NCBI RefSeq assembly: GCF_013201545.1
Contig: NZ_CP053746.1
Coordinates: forward strand, 4,602,501 to 4,666,500
DNA length: 64,000 nt
DNA from: Pseudomonas graminis
GTDB taxonomy: Bacteria; Pseudomonadota; Gammaproteobacteria; Pseudomonadales; Pseudomonadaceae
Direction of reading: 5' to 3'
Shown: positions 8,489-17,368 of the stretch, in pieces
Numbering within the stretch: the stretch's first letter is position 1
How the letters are laid out: each line of letters opens with the position of its first letter
Made by a program: the position numbers and the translations under genes
The notes under the pieces: model-generated
Seen by the model: the letters and a program-made list of their open reading frames with translations, nothing else
Databases searched by the model: none
What the model was told of the DNA's origin: nothing

Positions 8489-9163
8489 ATGAAAATGCCG
8501 GTGCTTAAGGCACTGATCTGTTGCGCCATGCTGGGGGTCGGCGGTTGCGCCAGCTCGCAGGTGGACCCCAGTCAGTATTCGGGCTTTCTCAAGGATTACA
8601 GCCGCCTCAAGCCGGCGGAGAGTGCGACGGGCGCGCCTGTCATGCGCTGGATCGACCCGGACGTGAAGCTGAGCAAATACACCCAGGTGTACATCGAACC
8701 CAGTCAGTTTTACCCCAGGCCCCAACCGACTGCGGTGATCTCGGCGCAGACCCTGCAGTCGATCACCCGTTACTTCGATACCGCGCTGCAACGCGAACTC
8801 GGCAAGAACTTGCGCGTCGTCAATGGGCCAGGGCCTGACACCCTTATCGTGCGGCCGGCGATTACCGCCGTGTCGACCAGCACCCAGGGCCTGAAGCCCT
8901 ACGAGGTGGTGCCCCTCGCGCTGGTGGCGGCTGCCGTGAACACCGCAGCCGGCGGTCGGGATCAGGACGTGGCAATCGCCACCGAGGCGGCGTTTCTTGA
9001 TGCCGACACCCACAAGGTGCTGGCCCAGGTCGTGCGCAAAGGCAGCGGCACTCCCTTGGAAAACGAAAAGACGCAACTGACTCTGGACGCTGTCAAGCCG
9101 GTGCTCGACGGCTGGGCCAAAGACCTGCGACTGAGCTACGAGACCCTCAAGACGAAGCACTGA
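8489..9163 (+). CDS. DUF3313-like lipoprotein
   Basis: The 224-residue protein starts at the ATG at 8489 behind GAAGGGA. It has a lipoprotein signal with lipobox VGGCASS (Cys about residue 18), so it is probably anchored to a membrane on the periplasmic side. The body contains YSGFLKDYSRLKP, MRWIDPDVKLSKYTQVYIEP and DTLIVRPAITAVSTSTQGLK, which fit the DUF3313 family of uncharacterised proteobacterial lipoproteins. It is monocistronic and convergent with the response regulator that follows. Its function is unknown. Confidence 0.8.
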   Translation: MKMPVLKALICCAMLGVGGCASSQVDPSQYSGFLKDYSRLKPAESATGAPVMRWIDPDVKLSKYTQVYIEPSQFYPRPQPTAVISAQTLQSITRYFDTALQRELGKNLRVVNGPGPDTLIVRPAITAVSTSTQGLKPYEVVPLALVAAAVNTAAGGRDQDVAIATEAAFLDADTHKVLAQVVRKGSGTPLENEKTQLTLDAVKPVLDGWAKDLRLSYETLKTKH

Positions 9164-9192
9164 GTCAGGTGCCTGACCCACGCGACCGCGCA

Positions 9193-9555
9193 CTAGCCAG
9201 TACACAACAGCGCGCGCACCGCTTCCAGCACGGCGCTGATCTCGAACGGCTTGTCGAACACCTTGCTGAACAGGTCGGGCCGGGCGATGCCCAGATGGGA
9301 CTGCGCACCGCTCATGAGCACAATGGGGATCTGCCCGAGCCCCTGATTCCCGCGCACCGCCTCCGCGAGCTCGATGCCGTTCATCCCCGGCATCATGTAA
9401 TCGGTGATGATCAGCTGCGGACGTTCGCGTTCGAGAATGCCCAGGGCCTTCTGCCCGCTGCCGGCAGTGACGGTCAAGTAGCCTTCATCTTCCAGCGCGA
9501 AGCTCAGTATGTCGGCGATGAGGTATTCATCGTCGACAATCAGAATCGTGGTCAT
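9193..9555 (-). CDS. Single-domain CheY-like response regulator
   Basis: The 120-residue protein is only a receiver domain: acidic pair VDDE near residue 8-10, phospho-acceptor Asp in LIITDYMMPGMNG, conserved Ser in VLMSGA and Lys in VFDKPF. It has no output domain. It lies 25 nt downstream of the KaiC-like gene on the same strand, so the two are very probably co-transcribed. It may signal by binding a partner such as the ATPase or a kinase. Confidence 0.9.
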   Translation of the reverse strand: MTTILIVDDEYLIADILSFALEDEGYLTVTAGSGQKALGILERERPQLIITDYMMPGMNGIELAEAVRGNQGLGQIPIVLMSGAQSHLGIARPDLFSKVFDKPFEISAVLEAVRALLCTG

Positions 9556-9579
9556 GCAACCCTCCGCGCGAACGAGCGA

Positions 9580-11028
9580 TCATCGGCTCGGCGATGACTG
9601 CAGCGCCGTGGCATTGCCTGAATCGTCGAGGGCATGGAAAGCAGCCTTTCTCACAGTCAAACCCTGCTCGCCGATCAAGACGTCCAGCAGGGCCGGGTCG
9701 TAGGGGTTATCGCGGATTTTCAGAATCGACAGCTGCCGGGTCAGCCCCGCTGTTGATTGCGCGAAGCGAATCAGCATGAGGTTGTCGACAATGCCCGACA
9801 TGTCCGGGGCCGGCGCGTCAATCTTGCCGCCGATCAGGCCACGGATTTCCCAGCTCGAGACCACCGTGACGCCACGGGCGCGAAGCTCGCTCATCAGGGC
9901 GCTGAAGAGGTCCAGGATCCGGGATTGATCGGCCGACGCCCGGGCCATGCCACCGAGGCTGTCGAGAAACACCCGCTTGACGCCGTGCTGCTCGACGATC
10001 CTCAGCAGATCGAGGGCCAGTTTGTCGATCAACTCGGCGGTCGGTGATCTCCAGGCAATGTGCAGCGCACCGGCGCGTTCCAGCGCTTCGAAATCCAGCC
10101 CGAGCGCCGCCGCCTTCGCCCTCAGCCGCTGCGGCGATTCGTAGAAGCCAAACAACAGCCCCGGTTCCTCGGGCGTAGCACGCGCAAGAAAGTTGAGGCC
10201 GAACGTGGTCTTGCCCGTGCCCGACGGGCCGAGGAGCAAGGTCACGGATGATTCCACCAGTCCGCCGCCGATCAACGGATCCAGCGTGTCGATCCCGCTG
10301 GGGACAACGCTGAATTCCGCGCTGTCACGGAGCGCCGAGTGGGTGATGGTGCTTTCAAGGCGCGGGTAGACGACCAGGCCGTTTTCGGTGATCTCGCATT
10401 CATGGGCGCCGGGAATGGCGCCGCTGCCACGGGTCTTGCGGGCCTTGATGCGGCGCACGGAGCGGTTGCCGACCAGTTCTTCACCCAGTTCCAGCACGCC
10501 GTCCACCATCGTGTGTTCGGGGCTGCCGTCGTCCAGCTGGGAGCTGGTCAGGAAGAACACCGTGCAACCAGCGAAGGCGGCGTGGCCCTGCAGCTCGGAG
10601 ATGAAGCGTTTGGTGTTGATCGTGGATTCGGCTTTGGAGCGGGCATTGAGCAGCCCGTCGAGGATCATCACCGTGGACTTCTGGCGGACGATCTCGCGGC
10701 GCAGCAGCTTGACGACTTCATCGAGGCCGTCGTTTTCCATGGTGTCGAACGCACTGACGAACTGGATCTGATCGCCAACCCGGTCCTTGTCGAAGAAGCT
10801 CATGGTGGAGAGGAACTGAAACAGCCGTTCGTGGGGCTCGGCAAGCAGGGTTGCAAACAGCACGCGACCGCCATTGCGGATGTGATTGAAACCGATCTGG
10901 TTGGCCAGGATGGTTTTGCCGGAGCCCGGTCGCCCCTGAATGATGTACGAGGATCCGGCAACGAAACCGCCCATTAGCAGCTCATCAAGCCCTTCAATTC
11001 CGCTCTGAAGGCGTTTTAGCTGATTCAA
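9580..11028 (-). CDS. KaiC-like double RecA-domain signalling ATPase
   Basis: The protein has two KaiC/RecA-like domains. Domain 1 has Walker A GRPGSGKT and Walker B VMILDGLLNA. Domain 2 begins near SGIDTLDPLIGGGLVESS and has Walker A GPSGTGKT and Walker B KRVFLDSLGG. The N-terminus LKRLQSGIEGLDELLMGGF is typical of KaiC homologues outside cyanobacteria. I choose the TTG at 11028 (482 residues) because GGAGGA sits 7 nt upstream; a GTG at 11094 would add 22 residues without a well-spaced ribosome site. KaiA and KaiB are absent. Its partner is probably the receiver protein encoded directly downstream. A role in stress or redox signalling is inferred. Confidence 0.85.
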   Translation of the reverse strand: MNQLKRLQSGIEGLDELLMGGFVAGSSYIIQGRPGSGKTILANQIGFNHIRNGGRVLFATLLAEPHERLFQFLSTMSFFDKDRVGDQIQFVSAFDTMENDGLDEVVKLLRREIVRQKSTVMILDGLLNARSKAESTINTKRFISELQGHAAFAGCTVFFLTSSQLDDGSPEHTMVDGVLELGEELVGNRSVRRIKARKTRGSGAIPGAHECEITENGLVVYPRLESTITHSALRDSAEFSVVPSGIDTLDPLIGGGLVESSVTLLLGPSGTGKTTFGLNFLARATPEEPGLLFGFYESPQRLRAKAAALGLDFEALERAGALHIAWRSPTAELIDKLALDLLRIVEQHGVKRVFLDSLGGMARASADQSRILDLFSALMSELRARGVTVVSSWEIRGLIGGKIDAPAPDMSGIVDNLMLIRFAQSTAGLTRQLSILKIRDNPYDPALLDVLIGEQGLTVRKAAFHALDDSGNATALQSSPSR

Positions 11029-11035
11029 ATTTGCT

Positions 11036-11041
11036 TCCTCC
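11036..11041 (-). promoter_or_regulatory. Shine-Dalgarno GGAGGA that decides the KaiC start
   Basis: GGAGGA lies 7 nt ahead of the TTG at 11028 on the minus strand. This is the best ribosome site in the region and argues for a TTG start codon. Confidence 0.6.
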
Positions 11042-11094
11042 GCCACGGTATTGGCGTCGTGAATATTGCGAGTTAAGTGCGCGACTAATCGCAC

Positions 11095-11568
11095 ATTCTT
11101 CCGTTTTTAAGGGAGCTTTCCAAGGGCAATGGTCAAATTCCATGACAGTCGCACCGACATTCGCCGACAGACGTGATAACGAGTCCACCCGAACGGGTGA
11201 TTACCGATCAGCCACATGGGCTTCAGGTTCCGGGGCACAACCGTCGGTCTCCGCCTGAGACTGCTCAGTGCGACGTTCTGGGTCATCAGGCTTGATGGGC
11301 CCGGAGAGCGGGTATTCGGGGGTGTCGTCGCGGTCTGCAGGCTGATTGTCAGCACTCCCGCAATCGAATGATGGGCGGATCGGGCACATGGTTGCAGGTC
11401 CGTAGGGGTAGGCACGGCGTTGGAGCGTGGTGCCGCGCATTCGTGCGGTTCGTCGGACCAGTGGAGTGAGCAGCGTCGTGCGCGACGTGCAGGACTCGCG
11501 GTGACCTCGACTGTAGCACCGGCTTTAGCCGGGAAGGCGTCGGGCGTCACAACGAAAATGGAAAGCGC
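11095..11568. other. Intergenic region with one REP
   Basis: About 470 nt separate the KaiC gene from the membrane kinase. It holds the promoter side of the KaiC gene, a REP at 11513-11540, and a 79-codon minus-strand frame (11201-11440) rich in Pro, Asp and Glu without a clear ribosome site. I do not call that frame a gene, though a small hypothetical protein is possible. Confidence 0.5.
11513..11540. repeat. Single REP element
   Basis: The core CACCGGCTTTAGCCGGGAAG is 30 nt beyond the stop of the kinase gene that ends at 11569 on the minus strand, a usual place for a REP. Confidence 0.85.
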
Positions 11569-12864
11569 TCATACCGGCTTTCCCCCGGTTGAATCCAGCT
11601 TCAACAACACCGTAAAACAGCATCCGCCGTCATCACGGCTGGTCAGCGTGACTGTCCAGTGCTGGTTGGCACAGATACGCTGGACCAACGACAACCCCAG
11701 GCCCAGCCCCTCCCCGCGCTGTTCGTCGCCGCGCACGAAGGGCTGAAACATGGCCTGCTGCTTCTCCAGCGGAATGCCGATGCCGCTGTCCTCGACGCTG
11801 AAACCATCGCTGCGCAGGGTTAGCTGAATCAAGCCTTGATCGGTGTAATGCCAGGCGTTGCGCAGCAGGTTGCCCATGACCGAACGCAGCAACGGCGCGT
11901 TGTAGACATCAAGGTCGCGGTCGTCACGCTGATAGATAAAACGCAAGCCCTTGGCTTCGATGGGCGTGCGCCAGGTGTCCGCCAGTTCATCGGCGATCAA
12001 TACCAGGGTCGAACGCTGACCCTGGGGGGTGTTCTTGCCCTCGGTACGGGCCAGCAGCAGAAAGGTTTCGACCAACTGGTTCATACCCGCCGTCGCCTTG
12101 CCGATTCGCTTCACCTGCGTGCGGGAACGGTCGTCCAGCGCCGGGTATTCCATCAGCAATTCGCAGGACGTCGCCAGCACCATGAGCGGCGTGCGCAGTT
12201 CATGGCTGACGTCGCTGGTAAACAGCTTCTCGCGGCTCAGCGCGGCCCGCAGCCGGCCCAGGGTTTCGTCGAAGGACCTGGCCAGGGCGCCGACTTCGTC
12301 GTTGGCGTAGTCGCTGGCGAGTACCGGCGCCAGCTCCAGCAACTGATCGCGATGACGCACCTGACCGGCCAGGCGCGACACCGGCGTGATCACCCGGGAC
12401 GCAAGCAGCCGCCCCAGCAGCACCGCCAACAGCACGCTGAGGAAGAAGCCGACCAGCACGACACCGAACAGAATCCGTTCACGTTTCTGGAATTTGCGCT
12501 GATCTCGCAACAACACGTAATGGCGCCCGTTCACCTCCGAGACCATGGCGTAATAGGCTTTCTTGCCGCGAAAGAACTCCTGAAATCCCAAGGGAAGGCC
12601 CTTGAGGTCATCGCTCATGACAAGGTCGCCAACGCCCTCTTCGGCGTAGAACAATTCGTCTTTTTCCGGCCGGTGGCGCCAATCGTTGACGCTGTCCACG
12701 GCCAGCAGACGGTGCATATTGCCCTTCAGGCTCATGATCGACAGGCGCTTTTCAACCACGTGCACGGTGGCGATGATGCCGGCGGCGAATACCCCGGCGA
12801 CCAGCGCGCTCATCAACGCAAATACGATGACAATCCGTTGTTTAAGGCTGTGTTTGATGTCCAT
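11569..12864 (-). CDS. Membrane sensor histidine kinase
   Basis: The 431-residue protein has a transmembrane segment at about 10-32, a periplasmic sensor of roughly 100 residues, a second segment at about 135-157, a HAMP linker, HisKA with SDVSHELRTPLMVLATS, and HATPase_c with N-box GNLLRNAWHY, G1 VEDSGIGIP and G2 GEGLGLGLSLVQ. Start ATG 12864 (MDIKHSLKQRI) is preferred to a 15-residue upstream extension. It detects a signal outside the cytoplasm and phosphorylates a response regulator, but no regulator gene is adjacent. It resembles Pseudomonas kinases for cationic peptide or metal sensing; the signal itself cannot be read from sequence. Confidence 0.88.
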   Translation of the reverse strand: MDIKHSLKQRIVIVFALMSALVAGVFAAGIIATVHVVEKRLSIMSLKGNMHRLLAVDSVNDWRHRPEKDELFYAEEGVGDLVMSDDLKGLPLGFQEFFRGKKAYYAMVSEVNGRHYVLLRDQRKFQKRERILFGVVLVGFFLSVLLAVLLGRLLASRVITPVSRLAGQVRHRDQLLELAPVLASDYANDEVGALARSFDETLGRLRAALSREKLFTSDVSHELRTPLMVLATSCELLMEYPALDDRSRTQVKRIGKATAGMNQLVETFLLLARTEGKNTPQGQRSTLVLIADELADTWRTPIEAKGLRFIYQRDDRDLDVYNAPLLRSVMGNLLRNAWHYTDQGLIQLTLRSDGFSVEDSGIGIPLEKQQAMFQPFVRGDEQRGEGLGLGLSLVQRICANQHWTVTLTSRDDGGCCFTVLLKLDSTGGKPV

Positions 12865-12946
12865 GAAGGTCCGTGCATGGCGGTACTCGACTCCGGGGCG
12901 TGGCCCCACCGGCGGCGATTATCCGGTGCGGGATGTCATGGTTTTG

Positions 12947-14203
12947 TCAAATGCCACCCTCTTTCGGGCTGAGGCCGGTCCCACTGGAAATCACAGACCG
13001 CATGAGCAACATCCCGACCGCGCACCCGCCCATCAGCAGGCAGGTGACGATGAAGACCACCGGCATGCCGAAATGCCCGCCCAGGTACCCCCCGCTCAGC
13101 GGCCCCAGCACCTGACCGATGTACTGGCAGGACGTGGAATAGCCGAGCATGCGTCCGGCCACGGCGTCGGGCACCGAATGGCGGATGATCGCCGCAATGC
13201 ACGGCAACAGACCGCCCAAGGCAATGCCCATGAGAAAACGCAGCAGCACCAGTTGCCAGGCATGAGTGACGAAGGCCTGGGGGATGAGCAAGACAGCCGC
13301 CGCAGTCAGACAGCCAATGACCACTTTCCAGTGGCCGATACGGTCGGCCAGCTTGCCAATGCGCGAGGCCGACAACACGCTGGCCAGCGCGGTCGCCGAC
13401 ATCACCAGCCCGGCCATCAGCGTGACGTTTTCGCTGTGCAACTGGGTCAGGTACACGGTGATGATCGGCTCGATCGACATGATCGAGAACATCACCAGAC
13501 AGGCCACTACGAGCATGGTCAGCACCGGCTTCTTGTCAGTGATGACGTCCCACGCCCGCACCGCCGGGGCTTTCGCCACGCCAGTCTGACGCTTGGACCG
13601 AGGCGCCTCCTTCATCAGAAACAGCGTGGCAAGGAAGGTCAGAAAGATCACGCCCCCGGCCAGGAAGAACGTGTTGCGGATGCCGATGAGCGGCGGCAAC
13701 AGCCCGCCAATCAACGGCCCGGTCAGATTACCGGCCATGATTCCCGAAGAGAGCATGCCCAGCGCCCAGCCGGTGCGCGCCTTGGGCGTCTGCGTCGCCA
13801 CCAGAATGGTCGCGCCGGAGGCATAGCCGCCGAGCAACCCCGCCAACAAACGCAGCCCGACTAACTGATATATATCCTCTGCCAGGCCGATCAGCGACAT
13901 CGCCACCGCCATGCCCAGGCTGGCACGGATCAGCATCAACTTGCGCCCGTAGCGATCGCCCAGCCGCCCCCAGAGCGGCGCGGTCAGCGCGGCAGACAGA
14001 AAGGTCGCACCAAACGCCACCCCCGACCACTGCACGATGGCGGCCGGATCGGTGACGCCCAGGTGCTCGACATACAGCGGCAGAAACGGCAGCAGCAACG
14101 TCATCGCCACGATGGTGGTGAACGCGCCGAACACGCAGACCGCCAGGTTGCGCTTCCAGTGTTCTTCGACGAGGGATGGCTGAGGGTGAGAGGGCGTGGT
14201 CAT
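12947..14203 (-). CDS. MFS drug efflux transporter, MdtG-like
   Basis: The 418-residue inner-membrane protein has 12 predicted helices. It begins HWKRNLAVCVFG and has LLLPFLPLYVEHLGV, the family motif A GRLGDRYGRKLMLIRASLG and, in the second half, SRIGKLADRIGHWKV, closely following E. coli MdtG. It is a proton-coupled exporter, substrate unknown (MdtG has been linked to fosfomycin and deoxycholate). The last 11 or so residues are encoded by a degenerate REP (12961-12985), so the C-terminal tail is likely a recent alteration. Start at 14203 gives the normal short N-terminus; an in-frame extension to 14254 is possible. Confidence 0.88.
   Translation of the reverse strand: MTTPSHPQPSLVEEHWKRNLAVCVFGAFTTIVAMTLLLPFLPLYVEHLGVTDPAAIVQWSGVAFGATFLSAALTAPLWGRLGDRYGRKLMLIRASLGMAVAMSLIGLAEDIYQLVGLRLLAGLLGGYASGATILVATQTPKARTGWALGMLSSGIMAGNLTGPLIGGLLPPLIGIRNTFFLAGGVIFLTFLATLFLMKEAPRSKRQTGVAKAPAVRAWDVITDKKPVLTMLVVACLVMFSIMSIEPIITVYLTQLHSENVTLMAGLVMSATALASVLSASRIGKLADRIGHWKVVIGCLTAAAVLLIPQAFVTHAWQLVLLRFLMGIALGGLLPCIAAIIRHSVPDAVAGRMLGYSTSCQYIGQVLGPLSGGYLGGHFGMPVVFIVTCLLMGGCAVGMLLMRSVISSGTGLSPKEGGI
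12961..12985. repeat. Degenerate REP inside the 3' end of the MFS gene
   Basis: CTTTCGGGCTGAGGCCGG matches the REP core with a few changes and lies upstream of the stop at 12947-12949, so it encodes the protein tail GTGLSPKEGG. Confidence 0.7.
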
Positions 14204-14331
14204 AACGGCTCTACCGTGAACGGGATACGCACACGGTAGAGGGCTGACGGCCATAAATAAAATTCATGTTTTTCATGCGGGGGATTCCAGCCAGGAATAA
14301 CCCCCCTGCCGCCAATGCGGTCGCAGCAGGG

Positions 14332-16554
14332 TCAGGACGCCATGGACGCGCGCGGCACCGTGAAGCGGAATTCGCTGCCGACCCCCTCTTCACTAGAGGC
14401 CGTCAGTTCGCCACCGTGAACCCTGACGATCCCTTGGGAGATGTAGAGCCCTAGACCCGTCCCGCTCGGATTGCCTTCACGTCTGCGCCAGTAGCGCTCG
14501 AACACGTGGGGCAACTGGTCGCTGCGAATACCCTCCCCGGTGTCCACCACGGTGAACACCACATGGTCACCCTCACCTGCCGCCGTGACCTTCACACTGC
14601 CGGCCTTGGGGGTGAATTTGATCGCATTGCCCACCAGATTGGAGAGCACCTGAAACATGCGCTCCGGGTCGGCGAAAATCGTCAGGTCGGGCTCGGCGTG
14701 GAACGTCAGGTCGATAAATTTGCTCAGCGCCAGTGGCGTGAGCAATGACCAGGCGTCTTCGAACAACTGGCTGACTTCCAGCCGCTCGGCGTCGATGAAG
14801 TAGCGGCCGGCTTCGATCTTTGACGTATCGAGCAAATCCTCCAGCAGGCTGGTCATCCGCGAAGATGCGCGCTGCAGGATGTCGACGGCAGAGTTGAGTC
14901 GTTTGGTAGACGCAGTGGCGTCGGCGTTGATCACCCGCTGCATCATGCCGCACTGCATAACGATAACCGTCAGCGGGCTGCGCAGGTCGTGGGACACCAC
15001 GGCTACCAGCTCATCGCGGGCACGCACCGCCTCTTTTTCACGCAGCACCTGCCGTGACAGGTCTGCCTCCAGCGCCGAGCGACGCAGGTCGGACACCGCG
15101 TAGACCTCGCCGGCGCTCCAGGCTCTGGCCTTACCCTCAACCTGCTGCTCCCACAGGGCAAAGGATTCCCGTGGCTGCAGGCGGTCATTGACGACCCGTT
15201 TGGCCTGTTGCGGGTTGCCGCTCCACTCCACGCTGCCCCGGACTTCGGCGCGAAACCACAGCACCCCATTGGCCACCGGCTTGGGCAAGCTGAACGCCAG
15301 CAGTCCGCTGGCCACGCGTTGATACGCTTGCGCGTCGGGGAACACGGCGCCGAGGCTGGACGTCTCGAACACCGATCCGGGGCGGTTCTGCAGCCATTGC
15401 TGCAACGCGCTCACTTGCTCGGTGCTCGGGCACTGGCCGACCAGGTGTACCTGACCGTCGATGATCACCGCCGCCCCGTGGGCGTCGACCAGTGTCAGCA
15501 GCGCCTGGGAGTTTTCAAGCAGCCCGTTGTAGACGTCGTCCGCGGACTCGTTCATCGCCCTGGACAGCCTATCCAGCATGTGATGTTTGGCCAGTCGCTG
15601 GCGCTGAGTCTGCTGATCTTCCAGCAGGCTGATTTGCATCGACAGCACTTGTCCGATGGTCTGGCAGGCCGAGCGCAGCGTGTGGGGAACCTGCAGCGGC
15701 TCGCGATTGCCGCAACTGATCAGGCCCCAGAGGCGTTCATCCTTGAGCAGGGAAATGCTCATCGATGAGCGCACGCCCATGTTATGCATGTACTGACAAT
15801 GGATCGGCGACACGCTGCGCAGCACCGAGTGGCTCATGTCCAGCGGCTCGCCGGTATCGGGCCGCAGGGCCGGGACCAGAGGCGCCGGCACATACGCGGC
15901 GTCGGGGATGATGCGCAGCCAGTTCAGGCGATACAGCTCGCGGGCCTGCTGCGGGATGTCGGTGGCGGGGAAGAACAGCCCCAGGTAGGCGTCCAGGTCG
16001 GCCGTCGCCGACTCGGCAATGACCTGCCCGTGACCCTCCTCTTCAAAGCGATAGATCATGACCCGGTCGTAGCCGGTCAGCGCACGGATTTCCGAGACGC
16101 TGATGGCGTACAGATCGTCCAGCGATTTGGCCGATTGCAGGCGACGCAAGGTGCGCGTGAGGCGCGGCCCCAATCCCTGCATCGATGCTTGTGTGGCGAC
16201 GGGCTCAAGCTCCAGAAACAACAGGCCGTCATGGCGATGCAACAGGCCATCGAATGCCTGCCCGGCAAACTGCATCGGCAACGGATCAAGGCTGTGCAGA
16301 TCCGCGTCCTGAACGGCGTCGCGCAAGGCTTCCGTCTGCGCCTCGCCCAGCCAGCGCACCAGTGGATCACCGGGCTGCACGTCACTGCCGATGTTCAACA
16401 TCTGCCAGGCGTTGGCGCTGGCCTGTTGCACGGTCCAGTCGGTTTCGAGCAGGGTCAACAGAGCGCCGTGGGGCTGAATGGCGCCCGGGATACGAATCGG
16501 TTCGTTGGCGCAGTTATCCAGCAGGTCGTCCATGGTCTGCATGTCGTTAAGCAT
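14332..16554 (-). CDS. bphP: Bacteriophytochrome histidine kinase
   Basis: The 740-residue red/far-red photoreceptor has the order PAS (about 1-115), GAF (about 130-300), PHY (about 310-490), HisKA (about 510-580) and HATPase_c (about 620-738). The biliverdin-binding Cys is at residue 15 in DNCANEPIRIPGAIQPHG. The GAF motif is PATDIPQQARELY, and SPIHCQYMHNMGV holds a chromophore-pocket His. The H-box is VVSHDLRSPLTV. The gene starts 8 nt inside the 3' end of bphO, with GGGAG 9 nt upstream of its ATG. No response regulator gene lies next to it, so the output partner is not visible. Confidence 0.95.
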   Translation of the reverse strand: MLNDMQTMDDLLDNCANEPIRIPGAIQPHGALLTLLETDWTVQQASANAWQMLNIGSDVQPGDPLVRWLGEAQTEALRDAVQDADLHSLDPLPMQFAGQAFDGLLHRHDGLLFLELEPVATQASMQGLGPRLTRTLRRLQSAKSLDDLYAISVSEIRALTGYDRVMIYRFEEEGHGQVIAESATADLDAYLGLFFPATDIPQQARELYRLNWLRIIPDAAYVPAPLVPALRPDTGEPLDMSHSVLRSVSPIHCQYMHNMGVRSSMSISLLKDERLWGLISCGNREPLQVPHTLRSACQTIGQVLSMQISLLEDQQTQRQRLAKHHMLDRLSRAMNESADDVYNGLLENSQALLTLVDAHGAAVIIDGQVHLVGQCPSTEQVSALQQWLQNRPGSVFETSSLGAVFPDAQAYQRVASGLLAFSLPKPVANGVLWFRAEVRGSVEWSGNPQQAKRVVNDRLQPRESFALWEQQVEGKARAWSAGEVYAVSDLRRSALEADLSRQVLREKEAVRARDELVAVVSHDLRSPLTVIVMQCGMMQRVINADATASTKRLNSAVDILQRASSRMTSLLEDLLDTSKIEAGRYFIDAERLEVSQLFEDAWSLLTPLALSKFIDLTFHAEPDLTIFADPERMFQVLSNLVGNAIKFTPKAGSVKVTAAGEGDHVVFTVVDTGEGIRSDQLPHVFERYWRRREGNPSGTGLGLYISQGIVRVHGGELTASSEEGVGSEFRFTVPRASMAS

Positions 16555-17218
16555 CGTTCAGCACTCCCGCCCGCTCCAGCCAGGTTTGAAAGGATTCGAA
16601 GGTGAGGCGGGCCGATTGCACCACCTCGGTGTTGGACAGCGGATTGTCAAACTCGGCCAACTGTTTGAGGAAGGCTTTCCACAAACGCCCGGTCTCTCGG
16701 CCGTACACGTCCAGAAACTCGCCACCGCTGTCGGCGTCGACGCCCAGTCTTTCCGCGATGATCCGACGCAGGACTTGCCCCCCCAGCGTCGCCCCCTCCA
16801 TCACGTACATCACGCCGAGCAACTGCGCGACGCTGTCGATGGCGGGCAGTTCAGTGCACAGCGGCAAGGCCTGGATCTGCAGGTCGTCCAGGCCGAGGGC
16901 GTGCAGATCCTTGATCAGCGCCGGGATTTTCTGCCGCGCAGGGTCGACGGCCTGGGGCGCCAGAAAGCGCTCAATCGATTGTTGCAAGGGCAGATGAAAG
17001 CCGTAGTAGGCCGCGATGATCCGTTTGTAGGTGCCGAGATCAAGCTGAGGGTGGGTCAGTGGCAATCGGGCTTCGAGTGTCGTGTGCTGGACGGCGGTAG
17101 CCGTTCGCAATTGCTGAAGGACACTGGTAAAGGAGGCCGGGACGCAAGGGTCGCGCAACGCAGGGGTGATTTCAACCAAGGGCGAAAGTGTCCGATCTGA
17201 GCGGACGTGCCTGAACAT
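16547..17218 (-). CDS. bphO: Biliverdin-producing heme oxygenase
   Basis: The protein belongs to the heme oxygenase family: proximal heme His in TAVQHTTLEARLPL, and the distal-helix region YVMEGATLGGQVL. It cleaves heme to biliverdin, CO and iron, supplying the chromophore for the bacteriophytochrome encoded directly downstream (8-nt overlap ATGCTTAA). The family is usually about 200 residues; from the ATG at 17218 the product is 223, so the first 30 residues may not be translated or may be a variable tail. An upstream ATG at 17257 is also in frame. Confidence 0.92.
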   Translation of the reverse strand: MFRHVRSDRTLSPLVEITPALRDPCVPASFTSVLQQLRTATAVQHTTLEARLPLTHPQLDLGTYKRIIAAYYGFHLPLQQSIERFLAPQAVDPARQKIPALIKDLHALGLDDLQIQALPLCTELPAIDSVAQLLGVMYVMEGATLGGQVLRRIIAERLGVDADSGGEFLDVYGRETGRLWKAFLKQLAEFDNPLSNTEVVQSARLTFESFQTWLERAGVLNDA

Positions 17219-17368
17219 GCGGCAGCCGCAGTGTTGAGGCAGATGATGCGCGCACACTAATGGAGACAGTGCCCGGCTGTAAATATGGCTGGCGGGTAAA
17301 TGCCGACGTTCGGCTGGGCGGTACGTTCTCTGCGCGAACGGCGCCGCGAAACAGGATGGCAGCGCACA

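Noticed and set aside
11201..11440. 79-codon minus-strand ORF
   Set aside because: It lacks a ribosome site and a family; kept only as a possibility in the intergenic note.
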